From contig JAMLGZ010000001.1 of NCBI GenBank assembly GCA_023957385.1, positions 1,412,923 through 1,476,922 of the forward strand: DNA of 64,000 nucleotides, in the 5' to 3' direction. This stretch comes from Brumimicrobium sp. Lineage in GTDB: Bacteria > Bacteroidota > Bacteroidia > Flavobacteriales_D > Crocinitomicaceae. Both the position numbers and the translations under genes were made by a program. The notes beneath the pieces were generated by a model. The model saw nothing but the letters and a program-made list of their open reading frames with translations. It had not been told where the DNA came from and ran no database searches. Every line of letters starts with the position of its first letter. Position 1 is the first letter of the stretch. Shown piece after piece: positions 50,539 through 59,116 of the stretch.

Positions 50539-51699
50539 TTACCATTCAATCTTCTTTGCAGCTTCGCTTAAATCTCTTTCATCAATTTTCAAATAACGTC
50601 GTGTCATTTCTATTTTTGAATGTCCTGCAATCATCTGTGTTTTTGCAATATCCAAACCGTAATCATTGATAAGTAAAGTTATACAGGTTTTTCTAGCCAA
50701 GTGAGATGTTAACACGGTCTTTATTTCAGCAAATCTTTGCAGCTCTTTTAATTGCCGATTGTAATACTCGTTGGAAATCTTAAAAAACATCCCTGGTCCA
50801 TCCAGATACTTTTTAATAATAGCATCCGCTTTACCATTCCAAAAGTCAGTAATAATCCAAGAGATTCTTTTATTGTTTACATTCTTTGTTTTTTGGGGAA
50901 TGTAATGTAATCTAATCTTATTATTCTCTAACAGATCAAAATTATCTTGTGTTAAAGTAGATACATCTCCGTATCTTAAACTAGTATAACATTGAAATAA
51001 AAACATGTCCCGGGTAAGAATAAGCTCCGGACGTAAAGTCATATCTAACTCCTCAAGATCCGTAAGTTCTTTCAGCGTTAAACTCGTTTTTTCGGGTTCA
51101 ATCTCTCTAATTTTAAAACCTTTCAGAAAAGGATCCTGGCCAGGAGTGATGATATCATCTAAAGTTGCAGCTCGCATAACCTTTCTGATTTTGGTAAACA
51201 AGGAATGACGTCCATTATTAGCAAGTCCTTTTTGTTTTGTTAGATATAAATTAAAGCTTTGCAGGAATGCTATATCCACTTCCTCAATAGGGAAATCTAT
51301 TGGCCTAAACTTTTTTAGATATTTTAAGGTCCTGGTATAAATCCGTTTTGTTCCAACCGATAAATTTTCATTATGAATAAACATTACCTCGTTTTCAAAA
51401 TATTCATAAAAGAAACGTTTCTTCTTTTCGGCCTTAAAGTATCCATAAGGATAATATTCAGAAATATATTGTCGCTCGAGTTCATTCTTGAAATTGATTA
51501 AACGATAATTTAATTCTGGAGCTTGTGGATGATTATTTTTAATCCGGGATTTATTTTCATCCCAATATTTAGGCTCTAAATAAATTCCAGTAGATTTTAT
51601 AAATCTTAAATTTCTTGAAACATACACTTCTACCTCAATAACTGCCATTTTTTGGGTATTGAGTTTTTTCTTTCTGTTGAATAAAATTTTAATCTTCAT
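50539..51699 (-). CDS. tyrosine integrase of the island
   Basis: 386 aa. The N-terminal arm-binding part (MKIKILFNRKKKLN...LEPKYWDENKSRI) is typical of Bacteroidota integrases, followed by a SAM-like domain (~110-200). Catalytic residues: CYTSLRYGDV (Arg), KTKNVNNKRI (Lys region), HLARKTCITLL (His-x-x-Arg), AGHSKIEMTRRYLKI (His, Tyr). It lies 170 bp from the intact tRNA-Arg and reads away from it. GTAACACA repeats lie directly upstream. It should integrate and, with the excisionase, excise the island. Confidence 0.93.
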   Translation of the reverse strand: MKIKILFNRKKKLNTQKMAVIEVEVYVSRNLRFIKSTGIYLEPKYWDENKSRIKNNHPQAPELNYRLINFKNELERQYISEYYPYGYFKAEKKKRFFYEYFENEVMFIHNENLSVGTKRIYTRTLKYLKKFRPIDFPIEEVDIAFLQSFNLYLTKQKGLANNGRHSLFTKIRKVMRAATLDDIITPGQDPFLKGFKIREIEPEKTSLTLKELTDLEELDMTLRPELILTRDMFLFQCYTSLRYGDVSTLTQDNFDLLENNKIRLHYIPQKTKNVNNKRISWIITDFWNGKADAIIKKYLDGPGMFFKISNEYYNRQLKELQRFAEIKTVLTSHLARKTCITLLINDYGLDIAKTQMIAGHSKIEMTRRYLKIDERDLSEAAKKIEW

Positions 51700-51702
51700 T
51701 TT

Positions 51703-51749
51703 GGTAACACATTTTGTAATGTGAGTAACACATTAGTAACACAAATTAC
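51703..51749. promoter_or_regulatory. arm-type integrase site candidates, right end
   Basis: Three GTAACACA units (51704-51711, 51725-51732, 51737-51744) directly upstream of the integrase start; the same word occurs twice at the left end (37354-37371). Confidence 0.5.
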
Positions 51750-51822
51750 GTAACCAATTGTATCCAAATGTAGCCAAACCAAAAAACAAACCTAACCAAA
51801 CTCTTTTCAGAGTGTACTTTTG

Positions 51823-51864
51823 AACGCTTATGGACAAGATTGGATAATCTTGGACATAAGCGTT
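51823..51864. other. long hairpin beside right attachment site
   Basis: Outer stem AACGCTTATG / CATAAGCGTT and inner stem CAAGATT / AATCTTG, ending 4 bp before the attachment repeat and the tRNA 3' end. Could end tRNA-Arg transcription or take part in recombination; no T-run on the minus strand. Confidence 0.6.
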
Positions 51865-51867
51865 ATA

Positions 51868-51889
51868 GTGACCTCGGCAGGATTCAAAC
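51868..51889. other. right attachment site (attR) inside tRNA-Arg
   Basis: 22 bp identical to 37287-37308, covering the 3' part of the tRNA gene (T-loop, T-stem, acceptor) plus one base beyond it. Confidence 0.85.
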
Positions 51890-51942
51890 CTGCAACCTTC
51901 AGAGCCGTAATCTGATGCACTATTCAGTTATGCTACGAGGCC
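51869..51942 (-). tRNA. tRNA-Arg (ACG)
   Basis: Minus strand folds into a complete cloverleaf: acceptor GGCCTCG / CGAGGTC (one G-T pair), anticodon stem TCAGA/TCTGA with loop TTACGGC (anticodon ACG, read as ICG), T-stem GCAGG/CCTGC with loop TTTGAAT, discriminator A, no encoded CCA. It reads CGN Arg codons. Its 3' end faces the island and is the integration target; the integrated copy keeps the tRNA intact. Confidence 0.93.
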
Positions 51943-52077
51943 TTAATTTCTTATCCGTTTGATAAGCGAGTGCAAATGTACGCTTTTATTCAAAAAAAAC
52001 AAGTACATGATGAAAAATATAAACACTTTTCCTATTTTTAGACTTTTCTTTTACAAATTATTTATTTTTAATATTGT

Positions 52078-53505
52078 ATGGGGCAGATTGACCATGAGAA
52101 GATTGTGAGATTATTACCAACTTATGTTGTAATAATGGATTGTAATGAGGAGATTGTTTATATTAATAAAACTGCCGATTATATAAGACGGGAAGATATT
52201 GTTGGACTGAAGTTTAAAGATTTTGTAAAAGAAGAAGGATATGAATACTATTCTAATTTAATTCAAGATTTTTTTAAATCAGGAAAACCAATTCATTTAG
52301 ATATAGAATATAATATCGAATGGGAAAATAGACAGTTTAGGGCTTATTTCACTCCTTTTGAAATTGTTGATGGGAAAGTCACTAAGGCTCTGGTGTTAAA
52401 TGTTGACAATAGAAGTTTTATTCAGACACAAGAACTAGCAGAAATCAATGAGTTTAAGTTTAAGACGATAGTAGATAATATTCCTGATGATGTTTTACAA
52501 GTTGATGAAAATTACGTAATTCAATTTCACAACAAAGTAAGAACTTTAGGAGAACCTCGTAGACTAAAATTAATAGGAAGAAATTTGTTGGATTTTGTTC
52601 CTGATGAAAAGTATAAGGAATTTTTAAAGAAGAATTTTGAAAAAGCAGCAGCTACGGGTAAACCTCAAGAATATGAAGTGATGGGGTATGATGAGGTGAA
52701 TAAAGACCGTTGGTATAGAGCTACTTGTAACGCTATTATAAAAGAAGATAAAGTATTGGGGTATATTCTTCATACGTTTGATATTACAACTCAAAAATTA
52801 GAACATTTAAAAACAAAAGAATTCAATGAATTTCTTGAAAAAATGGTGGAAGAGAGGAGTTCTGAATTAAAAAAAGCGAACGAAGAAATCAAACTGTTAC
52901 TCAAAGAAACCCACCATAGAGTTAAGAACAATCTACAAATTATTAATAGCCTTTTAAACCTTCAAAGTAGAGTTTCTAATAAAGAAGCTAAAGATGCGAT
53001 TGAATTATCTCAAAACCGTATCCAGTCAATGGCTTTAATTCATGAAATGTTATATAAAACAGATAATCTATCTTCTATAAAAATTAAAGATTATCTAGAA
53101 ACTCTTACTCGTATGCATGTGATGAATTTTAGTATTGGAAAGGAAATTCAATATAAAATCAATACTTCATCATCTATTCAGAAAGTAGATATGGATTTTT
53201 TAATCCCCATTGGTCTTCTGATTAATGAATTGATATCCAACTCTTTAAAATATGCTTTTAAGGATGCAAAATCACCGATTATCGAAATCTCATTAGAAGC
53301 ACAAGATATATCTAAAAATCAGATTTATAATGCCTTACTGACTTATAAAGATAATGGATCAGGTTTCTTAGTCAATGAAAATGATGATGAAGATAATGGC
53401 CTTGGGACTATGCTAATAGAAAGTTTTGTAGACCAATTAGATGGGGTATATCAAATTCTCCCTTCAGAGAAAGGAGTTTATTATGAATTCAAATTTAATT
53501 TATAG
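52078..53505 (+). CDS. PAS-domain sensor histidine kinase (HisKA_2 type)
   Basis: 475 aa. Two PAS domains (~8-120: YVVIMDCNEEIVYINKTADY; ~135-245: DDVLQVDENYVIQFHNKV) are followed by a coiled coil (~245-270) and the HisKA_2 phosphoacceptor helix ETHHRVKNNLQIINSLLNLQ (first His of HHRVKNN). The ATPase domain has INELISNSLKYAF (N box), KDNGSGF (G1) and DNGLGTMLI (G2). No membrane helix is visible, so it is cytoplasmic. It likely senses redox or a small ligand; the partner regulator is not adjacent. Confidence 0.88.
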   Translation: MGQIDHEKIVRLLPTYVVIMDCNEEIVYINKTADYIRREDIVGLKFKDFVKEEGYEYYSNLIQDFFKSGKPIHLDIEYNIEWENRQFRAYFTPFEIVDGKVTKALVLNVDNRSFIQTQELAEINEFKFKTIVDNIPDDVLQVDENYVIQFHNKVRTLGEPRRLKLIGRNLLDFVPDEKYKEFLKKNFEKAAATGKPQEYEVMGYDEVNKDRWYRATCNAIIKEDKVLGYILHTFDITTQKLEHLKTKEFNEFLEKMVEERSSELKKANEEIKLLLKETHHRVKNNLQIINSLLNLQSRVSNKEAKDAIELSQNRIQSMALIHEMLYKTDNLSSIKIKDYLETLTRMHVMNFSIGKEIQYKINTSSSIQKVDMDFLIPIGLLINELISNSLKYAFKDAKSPIIEISLEAQDISKNQIYNALLTYKDNGSGFLVNENDDEDNGLGTMLIESFVDQLDGVYQILPSEKGVYYEFKFNL

Positions 53506-53512
53506 GAAAATC

Positions 53513-53791
53513 TTAAAAGACTTCAGCAGAAATACCTCTATCTAATAATGAAGTACACATTTTAGCTAATTCTCTATATTCACCAGCTTTAACATCACAC
53601 TTTCCATTGTAGTGAATAATCATAGCGCACTGCTCAGCCTGGATTGGATCGTGTTCACAAACCTTAATCAAAGATTCAATGACATGATCAAATGTGTTTA
53701 CATCATCATTAAATACAATTAGATTGTGCTCAGCAACTTCTTCTAAAAGAACATCTTCTTCGTAAAGTGTTTCAGTATCTGTATTAAACAT
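53513..53791 (-). CDS. clpS: ATP-dependent Clp protease adaptor ClpS
   Basis: 92 aa, the usual ClpS size. NLIVFNDDVNTFDHVIESLIKVCEHD matches the binding core (NDDxNTFxxVI) that recognises N-degrons, and QAEQCAMIIHYNGKCDVKAGEY the rest of the fold. It delivers N-end-rule substrates to ClpAP/ClpCP. A TAATTTTG element on the minus strand (53813-53820) lies upstream. Confidence 0.93.
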   Translation of the reverse strand: MFNTDTETLYEEDVLLEEVAEHNLIVFNDDVNTFDHVIESLIKVCEHDPIQAEQCAMIIHYNGKCDVKAGEYRELAKMCTSLLDRGISAEVF

Positions 53792-53812
53792 AGATTCTTT
53801 ATTTAACCATTA

Positions 53813-53820
53813 CAAAATTA
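53813..53820 (-). promoter_or_regulatory. -7 promoter element for clpS
   Basis: Minus strand TAATTTTG (TAnnTTTG) 22 bp before the clpS ATG. Confidence 0.45.
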
Positions 53821-53849
53821 CAGCAATTTCTTGTAACCGCCAAATTAAA

Positions 53850-53909
53850 TTGAAAGTGGAGAGTTGAAAGTTAGGTCTCAGCAAATCACTTTCAACTCTC
53901 CACTCTCCA
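53850..53909 (-). terminator. hairpin between M42 peptidase and clpS
   Basis: GAAAGTGGAGAGTTGAAAG pairs with CTTTCAACTCTCCACTC across an ~18-base loop. It separates the M42 and clpS genes, both on the minus strand, and lies just downstream of the M42 stop. The stem is long but lacks a clear T-run. Confidence 0.5.
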
Positions 53910-54989
53910 CTACTTAAAATATCTAAAATCCTGTTTATTCTTAATTCTCTTTACAGATGCAAGAATCAACTGAATCGTATTTTCAACATCTTTCTCATGC
54001 ACCATTTCTACGGTTGTATGCATATAACGTAAAGGCAATGAAATTAATGCAGATGTAACTCCTTCGTTACTGTATGCAAAAGCATCTGTATCTGTTCCGG
54101 TAGAACGAGACGCAACAATGCGTTGGAACGGTATTTTTTCTTCTTCTGCAGCTTTGATGATGTGCTTTAAAAGATTGTTTTGTACAGCTGGACCATAAGT
54201 AAGTACTGGACCCAATCCATTCTTATAATCTCCTTCAATCTTCTTATCGATGAGTGGAGTACTCGTATCGTGACAAACATCGGTAACAATTGCCACATCA
54301 GGTTTAATTCTGTGAGCAATCATTTCAGCACCACGTAAACCAATCTCTTCTTGAACTGAATTGACGATATATAAACCAAAAGGAAGTTTTGTTTTTGATT
54401 CTTTAAGTAAACGAGCTACTTGTGCTATCATAAATCCACCAATTCTATTGTCAAGTGCACGTCCAACAAAGCGATTCTTATTTAGAATCATAAATTCATC
54501 CTCAAATGTGGCAACACAACCAATGTGTACGCCTAGTTTTTCAACTTCTGCTTTGGAATCGCATCCACAATCTAAAGTGATGTTACTTTTAGTTGGTGCA
54601 GGGTCTTTCTCATGACGAGTATGAATTGCTGGCCAGCCAAATACAGCTTTCACAATCCCTTTATCTGTATGTATATTTACACGTTTAGATGGAGCTATCA
54701 TGTGGTCAGAGCCACCGTTACGTTTTACGTAAATAAATCCATCATCTGTGATGTAATGCACAAACCAGGAGATTTCATCTGCATGAGCTTCGATAACTAC
54801 TTTGTATTCTGCTTTTGGGTTAACGACCCCAACAACAGTCCCATAATTATCTACCATATAATCATCAATATATGGCTTGATGTAATCTAACCACATTTTT
54901 TGCCCATTATATTCAAACCCCGTAGGTGATGCATTATTTAAATATTTTTCTAAAAATTTTACGCTTTCTTTTGTTATCCCTTTCGCCAT
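53910..54989 (-). CDS. M42 family aminopeptidase
   Basis: 359 aa, the usual M42 length. Metal ligands and catalytic residues are visible in VVIEAHADEISWFV (HxD), FVGRALDNRIGGFM (Asp), NSVQEEIGLRGAEM (catalytic Glu-Glu), VTDVCHDTSTP (Asp) and PLRYMHTTVEMVH (His). A dinuclear-metal aminopeptidase, often dodecameric and acting on peptides. Cytoplasmic (no signal). Confidence 0.92.
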   Translation of the reverse strand: MAKGITKESVKFLEKYLNNASPTGFEYNGQKMWLDYIKPYIDDYMVDNYGTVVGVVNPKAEYKVVIEAHADEISWFVHYITDDGFIYVKRNGGSDHMIAPSKRVNIHTDKGIVKAVFGWPAIHTRHEKDPAPTKSNITLDCGCDSKAEVEKLGVHIGCVATFEDEFMILNKNRFVGRALDNRIGGFMIAQVARLLKESKTKLPFGLYIVNSVQEEIGLRGAEMIAHRIKPDVAIVTDVCHDTSTPLIDKKIEGDYKNGLGPVLTYGPAVQNNLLKHIIKAAEEEKIPFQRIVASRSTGTDTDAFAYSNEGVTSALISLPLRYMHTTVEMVHEKDVENTIQLILASVKRIKNKQDFRYFK

Positions 54990-55098
54990 AATTATTCAAT
55001 TTTTTGATAAATATAGAAGATTTGAGGATTGATTTGAAACAGAGAAAGAAATAGTTTTCAACCGATTACTTTTCAATCAATTTTCAAGCGACTATCCC

Positions 55099-55124
55099 TT
55101 GTTTCAAACTAATTTATACATTTG
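55099..55124 (+). promoter_or_regulatory. promoter for DUF368 gene
   Basis: TTG (55099-55101) and TACATTTG (55117-55124) separated by 15 bp; the ATG is 25 bp downstream. The spacing is a little short. Confidence 0.45.
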
Positions 55125-55148
55125 CCACTAAATACAAAGGTATAAATT

Positions 55149-56084
55149 ATGCAAGAAAAAAGAACAATCCTACAATATCTTGGAATTACATTGAGAGGGA
55201 TAGGAATGGGGGCTGCAGATGTAGTTCCAGGTGTTTCAGGTGGGACCATTGCCTTTATTACGGGTATTTATGAAGAACTAATTACAAGTATTAGTAATAT
55301 AAATCTGGATGCATTTAAAAAACTAAAAGAAGAGGGGATACGCTCTTCATGGAAGCATGTTAACGGTAATTTCTTTGTAGCTTTAATATCCGGTATAGCA
55401 ATCGCAGCTTTGTCTCTTTCTCGTGTGATTACTTATTTATTGGATAATCAACCTATACTGGTATGGTCATTTTTCTTCGGTTTGATCTTGGGAAGTATTC
55501 AATTGATTCTTAAAGACATTAAAAAATGGGATTTGTTATCCGTTCTTGGATTGCTAGCAGGAACTGGTATAGCGGCATATATCTCCCTTATTCATAGTGT
55601 TGGAACAGGTGGTAGCTTATGGTATATTTTTCTAAGTGGAGCAATTGGAATCTGTGCAATGATTTTGCCAGGTATCAGTGGTGCATTTATTTTAGTTTTA
55701 ATGGGGTCTTACAGAACTATAATGGATGGTATTAAGAATTTTGATATTGTATTAATTGCAGTATTTGCATTTGGATGCTTAGTGGGCATATTATCTTTTA
55801 GTCGCTTATTAAAATATTTATTCAAACACTATGAAAACCTTGTGCTAATGATTCTTTCTGGATTCTTAGTAGGTTCATTGCTAACCATCTGGCCTTGGAA
55901 AAACCCCATAGGAGATGCGCCTGTGGTTATACACTCCGATGGAAAAGAAGATTGGATGATGGGAAATGTTTTACCTGCTGATTATATAGGGGATTCCTTA
56001 TTGTTTTATGCTCTTTTAGCAGCATTAATCGGTTATCTCTTAATTGTAGTTATGGCAAAATTTGCACCTAAGAATTCAAAATAG
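55149..56084 (+). CDS. DUF368 membrane protein (PopT-type undecaprenyl-phosphate translocase)
   Basis: 311 aa with about eight membrane helices. The signature GMGAADVVPGVSGGTIAFITGIYE (~20-43) and its second-half counterpart GICAMILPGISGAFILVLMGSY (~175-196) reveal the inverted internal repeat typical of DUF368. Members have been shown to recycle undecaprenyl phosphate to the cytoplasmic face of the membrane for envelope synthesis; that role is known for the family, not shown here. Separated from aroE by one base. Confidence 0.85.
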   Translation: MQEKRTILQYLGITLRGIGMGAADVVPGVSGGTIAFITGIYEELITSISNINLDAFKKLKEEGIRSSWKHVNGNFFVALISGIAIAALSLSRVITYLLDNQPILVWSFFFGLILGSIQLILKDIKKWDLLSVLGLLAGTGIAAYISLIHSVGTGGSLWYIFLSGAIGICAMILPGISGAFILVLMGSYRTIMDGIKNFDIVLIAVFAFGCLVGILSFSRLLKYLFKHYENLVLMILSGFLVGSLLTIWPWKNPIGDAPVVIHSDGKEDWMMGNVLPADYIGDSLLFYALLAALIGYLLIVVMAKFAPKNSK

Positions 56085-56085
56085 C

Positions 56086-56835
56086 ATGTGTTCAGAGGAA
56101 GTCATAAAATATGGTCTGATAGGAAAAACCTTAGGACATTCTTTTTCTAAAAGCTTTTTCAATGAGAAATTTGACTCCTCAAAGATAACTGCCATATACG
56201 AGAACATTGAATTAGAAGATGAAGAGGCTTTGAAAAAATGGATGAATGATCATCTGTTTGAATACAAGGGACTCAATGTGACAATTCCATATAAAGAAAC
56301 AGTTCTTCCTTTGTTAGATGAACTAAGTGATGAAGTCAAAGCGGTTGGAGCTGTAAATACAATCTTAATAAACAATGGGAAAACGATTGGGTACAATACA
56401 GATGTCTATGGTTTTCGTCAAGCTATCAAACCTTTTTTTCGAAATGTTCATGAACGTGCATTAATTCTAGGAACAGGTGGCGCATCAAAAGCGGTGGCTT
56501 ATGTACTAAAGAACTTGGGAGTAAGTGTTTCTTATCTTTCTCGAAATCCTAAAAATGATAATGAATTCCATTACAATCAGGCGAATGAAGTGATGGTTAA
56601 TGCTTTCAAAATGATAGTGAATTGTACACCTGTTGGTATGTTTCCTGATGTTGAGCAAACTCCAGATTTTCCAATTGATTTAGTTGGCGAAGATCATTTA
56701 GTAATCGATTTAATTTATAATCCTCAAGAGACTATTTTCTTAAAACAAGCAAGAGAACATGGTGCAGATATTTTAAATGGCCTATCTATGTTACAACACC
56801 AAGCGATTAAAGCTTGGGAGATATGGAATGCTTGA
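56086..56835 (+). CDS. aroE: shikimate dehydrogenase
   Basis: 249 aa from ATG 56086 (MCSEEVIKYGLIGKTLGHSFS); the frame extends to a TTG at 56062 inside the DUF368 gene, which I reject. Substrate motif YGLIGKTLGHSFSKSFFNEKF, catalytic Lys in NVTIPYKETV, NADP motif ALILGTGGASKAV, and NCTPVGMFPD are all present. It reduces 3-dehydroshikimate to shikimate in aromatic amino acid synthesis. Starts 1 bp after the DUF368 stop, so translation is probably coupled. Confidence 0.94.
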   Translation: MCSEEVIKYGLIGKTLGHSFSKSFFNEKFDSSKITAIYENIELEDEEALKKWMNDHLFEYKGLNVTIPYKETVLPLLDELSDEVKAVGAVNTILINNGKTIGYNTDVYGFRQAIKPFFRNVHERALILGTGGASKAVAYVLKNLGVSVSYLSRNPKNDNEFHYNQANEVMVNAFKMIVNCTPVGMFPDVEQTPDFPIDLVGEDHLVIDLIYNPQETIFLKQAREHGADILNGLSMLQHQAIKAWEIWNA

Positions 56836-56889
56836 CCAATCAGTTTTTCTATTTTATAATGAATAAATAAAACTATATTTACAATTAGC

Positions 56890-57516
56890 ATGGATAAACT
56901 TTATTCATATATCAATCAAGGGGAGCATCAGCAGCAAGATTTTAAGTTTCGAGTGGACGATGCAAAGAAGATTGCTCGGACGATGGCTGCTTTTGCAAAT
57001 ACGGATGGAGGGAGATTGTTAATAGGAGTGAAGGATAATGGAAAAGTAGTTGGAATAAATCCTGAAGAAGAATTTCATATGATACAAGGAGCTGCGGAAA
57101 TGTATTGCAGACCCGCAATCTCTTTTACTTCACAAATCCATCAGGAAAAACATAAGCTTGTACTTGAAATTGTTATAGAAGCTGTAGAAAATAAACCTAT
57201 ACGAGCGATAGATGAAGATGGAAATTTTAAAAGTTATGTACGTTTTGAGGACCATACTCTACTTGGAAATAAAATATTAGAAGGAGTGTGGAAGAGAGAA
57301 AAAAATAAAACCTCTGTTCCCGAGGTGTTTGATACAAATGAACAGCTTATTCTTTCTTGTATAAAGGAAGAAGGTCCTATTACATTAAGTAAATTATATC
57401 GTAAAATAAATTTAAAGAAAGCCTATATAGATAAGGTATTGATTTTATTGATTTCATGGAATATTGTTTCTATGCAGATGAGTGAAAATGGCACCTTTTA
57501 CAAGCTTTCCTCATAA
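56890..57516 (+). CDS. AlbA_2/Schlafen-like ATP-binding domain protein
   Basis: 208 aa. Residues ~10-130 match the AlbA_2 (divergent AAA-4) domain: QQQDFKFRV, KIARTMAAFANTDGGRLLIGVKDNGKVVGI. The C-terminal ~70 residues are a winged-helix-like segment (LILSCIKEEGPITLSKLYRKI). Often called a putative DNA-binding regulator; role unknown. Between aroE and the YdcF gene on the same strand. Confidence 0.8.
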   Translation: MDKLYSYINQGEHQQQDFKFRVDDAKKIARTMAAFANTDGGRLLIGVKDNGKVVGINPEEEFHMIQGAAEMYCRPAISFTSQIHQEKHKLVLEIVIEAVENKPIRAIDEDGNFKSYVRFEDHTLLGNKILEGVWKREKNKTSVPEVFDTNEQLILSCIKEEGPITLSKLYRKINLKKAYIDKVLILLISWNIVSMQMSENGTFYKLSS

Positions 57517-57534
57517 GAATAAAAGTAAATTGAT

Positions 57535-58299
57535 ATGTTGATTATATCTAAAATAGTATATTTCTTTATTGCACCTTTGTCTTGGGTGATTTTAGCTGTT
57601 TTAGTTTGGATATTTAGTAAAAATCAGCGTGTAAAAAAGATAGCTAAGATTTCTGCTCTATTCGTTTTATTCTTCTTTTCCAATACCTTTATATTTAAGG
57701 AAATGACACGTGTTTGGGAAATACATGCGGTAAAGAAAGAAAGTATAAGTCACTATGAAGTCGCTATTGTGTTAAGTGGAATGTTTGAGTATGATAATGA
57801 TGTTAAACGCCTAAGTGCTCGTCGGGGAGCAGATAGACTTTGGCAAACTTTGGACTTATATTATACAGGAAAGATTGATAAGATTTTACTGTCTGGGGGA
57901 AGTGGATATGTATTTGACAAGGGTTTAAACGAGGCTGCTCAAGTAAGAGACTTGTTAGTTTCTTGGGGCATTTCCAGTGAAGATATCATGGTAGAATCAG
58001 CATCCAGAAACACGTACGAAAATGCTAAGTTTAGCGCCGAACTATTAAATAAAGATTATCCAAAATATACTTCTTTTTTACTAGTTACTTCTGCTAGGCA
58101 CATGCGTCGGTCCAAAGCTCTTTTTGAAAAACAAGGAATTATGGCTACACCATTTTCTACGGATGAATATACGGGTGAAAAACGTTATTATACGTGGAAT
58201 GAATATATTATCCCAGATGGTGATACGTTTAACGAATGGTTTGGATTGCTAAAAGAAATGGTAGGCTTAGCTGCATACAAAATGGTTGGGAAAGCATAG
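57535..58299 (+). CDS. YdcF family (DUF218) protein
   Basis: 254 aa. Two N-terminal helices (IVYFFIAPLSWVILAVLVWIF; IAKISALFVLFFFSNTFIF) anchor a DUF218 domain: VAIVLSGMFEYD, LLSGGSGYVF, VESASRNTYENAKFSAELL, LLVTSARHMRRSKALFEKQG. Related to ElyC/SanA, which affect envelope polymer metabolism. Starts 18 bp after the AlbA_2 gene. Confidence 0.85.
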   Translation: MLIISKIVYFFIAPLSWVILAVLVWIFSKNQRVKKIAKISALFVLFFFSNTFIFKEMTRVWEIHAVKKESISHYEVAIVLSGMFEYDNDVKRLSARRGADRLWQTLDLYYTGKIDKILLSGGSGYVFDKGLNEAAQVRDLLVSWGISSEDIMVESASRNTYENAKFSAELLNKDYPKYTSFLLVTSARHMRRSKALFEKQGIMATPFSTDEYTGEKRYYTWNEYIIPDGDTFNEWFGLLKEMVGLAAYKMVGKA

Positions 58300-58304
58300 A
58301 TTTC

Positions 58305-58934
58305 CTATAGGATTAGCTCTTTAAATTCATTTAAAATTAAGGCTGTTGCGCCCCAGACAATTTTATTATTTAAATCAAAATAGGGAACATCCTTTAGGGC
58401 GCCTCTATTTTCAATATGAATATTGGTTGATTTTATAATATTCTCTTTGAATAATTCATCAATAGGAAATGAAAAAATCTCAGCTACTTCTCGTTGGTTG
58501 GGCGAAAATTCAGGAATGCCTGAATGATAAAAAACGAATGGTTGTACACGAAATTTGCTAACTGGAATATAGACAGGCGTTAATTGTCCCAGTAAATAAA
58601 GGCTGTTTGATGCTATTCCAATTTCTTCATAAATTTCTCGACGCACCGTTTCTTGTAAATTAAAGTCTGATACTTCCATTTTTCCACCAGGAAAACAAAC
58701 TTCGCCACTATGCACGCCTTTGTATGGGTTTCTTTGCATCAAAACCGATTCAATGTTTTTTTCTTTTTCATAGAGAATCATTCCAACGGCACTTTCTCGA
58801 TAATCATGAGTAATTTGAATGATTTTTGAAGCTTCCTTTCTACCCAAAGGAGACACAGGGTTATGAGCCTTTTCTCCCGGTAAATCTTGAGTTAGTTTAC
58901 TTTTAATTAATTCTATAGAAAGTGGGTGATTCAT
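58305..58934 (-). CDS. NUDIX hydrolase, CoA pyrophosphatase type
   Basis: 209 aa. The Nudix box GGKMEVSDFNLQETVRREIYEEIG (GX5EX7REUXEEXGU, with slight expansion) is preceded by GEVCFPGG, the motif of the CoA-pyrophosphatase (NudL/PCD1) subgroup. Hydrolyses CoA or derivatives to phosphopantetheine and 3',5'-ADP. A minus-strand TATATTTG (58960-58967) lies 26 bp upstream of the ATG. Confidence 0.88.
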   Translation of the reverse strand: MNHPLSIELIKSKLTQDLPGEKAHNPVSPLGRKEASKIIQITHDYRESAVGMILYEKEKNIESVLMQRNPYKGVHSGEVCFPGGKMEVSDFNLQETVRREIYEEIGIASNSLYLLGQLTPVYIPVSKFRVQPFVFYHSGIPEFSPNQREVAEIFSFPIDELFKENIIKSTNIHIENRGALKDVPYFDLNNKIVWGATALILNEFKELIL

Positions 58935-58959
58935 TTCTTATTTCCCTACATTTATTATT

Positions 58960-58967
58960 CAAATATA
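58960..58967 (-). promoter_or_regulatory. -7 promoter element for NUDIX gene
   Basis: Minus strand TATATTTG, an exact consensus match. Confidence 0.5.
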
Positions 58968-59051
58968 CGCTATATAGTAACAAATACCCTTTTAAAATTG
59001 ATTTTAAGATTGTTTTGTTTAAAAAATATCTAAAACATATCGCATAGAATG

Positions 59052-59082
59052 TTGTGTTTAACAAATGATAATTATATATTTG
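59052..59082 (+). promoter_or_regulatory. promoter for secDF
   Basis: TTG at 59052-59054 and TATATTTG at 59075-59082, spacer 20 bp; ATG at 59117. Confidence 0.6.
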
Positions 59083-59116
59083 CCCGCTAATAAATTAAAT
59101 AACGACATTTTAGAAT

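Larger units (their letters stand above)
37287..51889. mobile_element. ~14.6-kb integrative island in tRNA-Arg, phage-satellite-like
   Basis: Bounded by a 22-bp direct repeat derived from the 3' end of tRNA-Arg(ACG). The tyrosine integrase gene lies at the tRNA side. Contents: divergent XRE repressor and excisionase-like gene, small HTH proteins, D12 adenine methylase, two P22 antirepressor-domain proteins, DUF4160/DUF2442 pair, zinc-finger/Toprim/VapE-type primase, Fic enzyme, tRNA(CAT), two RelE-type toxin-antitoxin pairs, and a repeat-rich non-coding tract. No virion, packaging, relaxase or mating-pore gene is recognised. The organisation resembles phage-inducible islands; helper dependence is inference. 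Confidence 0.85.

Noticed and set aside
51973..51980. Minus-strand TACATTTG upstream of tRNA-Arg as its promoter
   Set aside because: The -7 word fits, but the only TTTG upstream is 10 bp away, too close for a -33 box; left unannotated.
53850..53909. Inverted repeat as a small mobile element
   Set aside because: Position at the end of the M42 gene and simple stem-loop form fit a terminator better.
56062..56085. TTG start for aroE
   Set aside because: It lies inside the DUF368 gene; the AroE homology begins right after ATG 56086.
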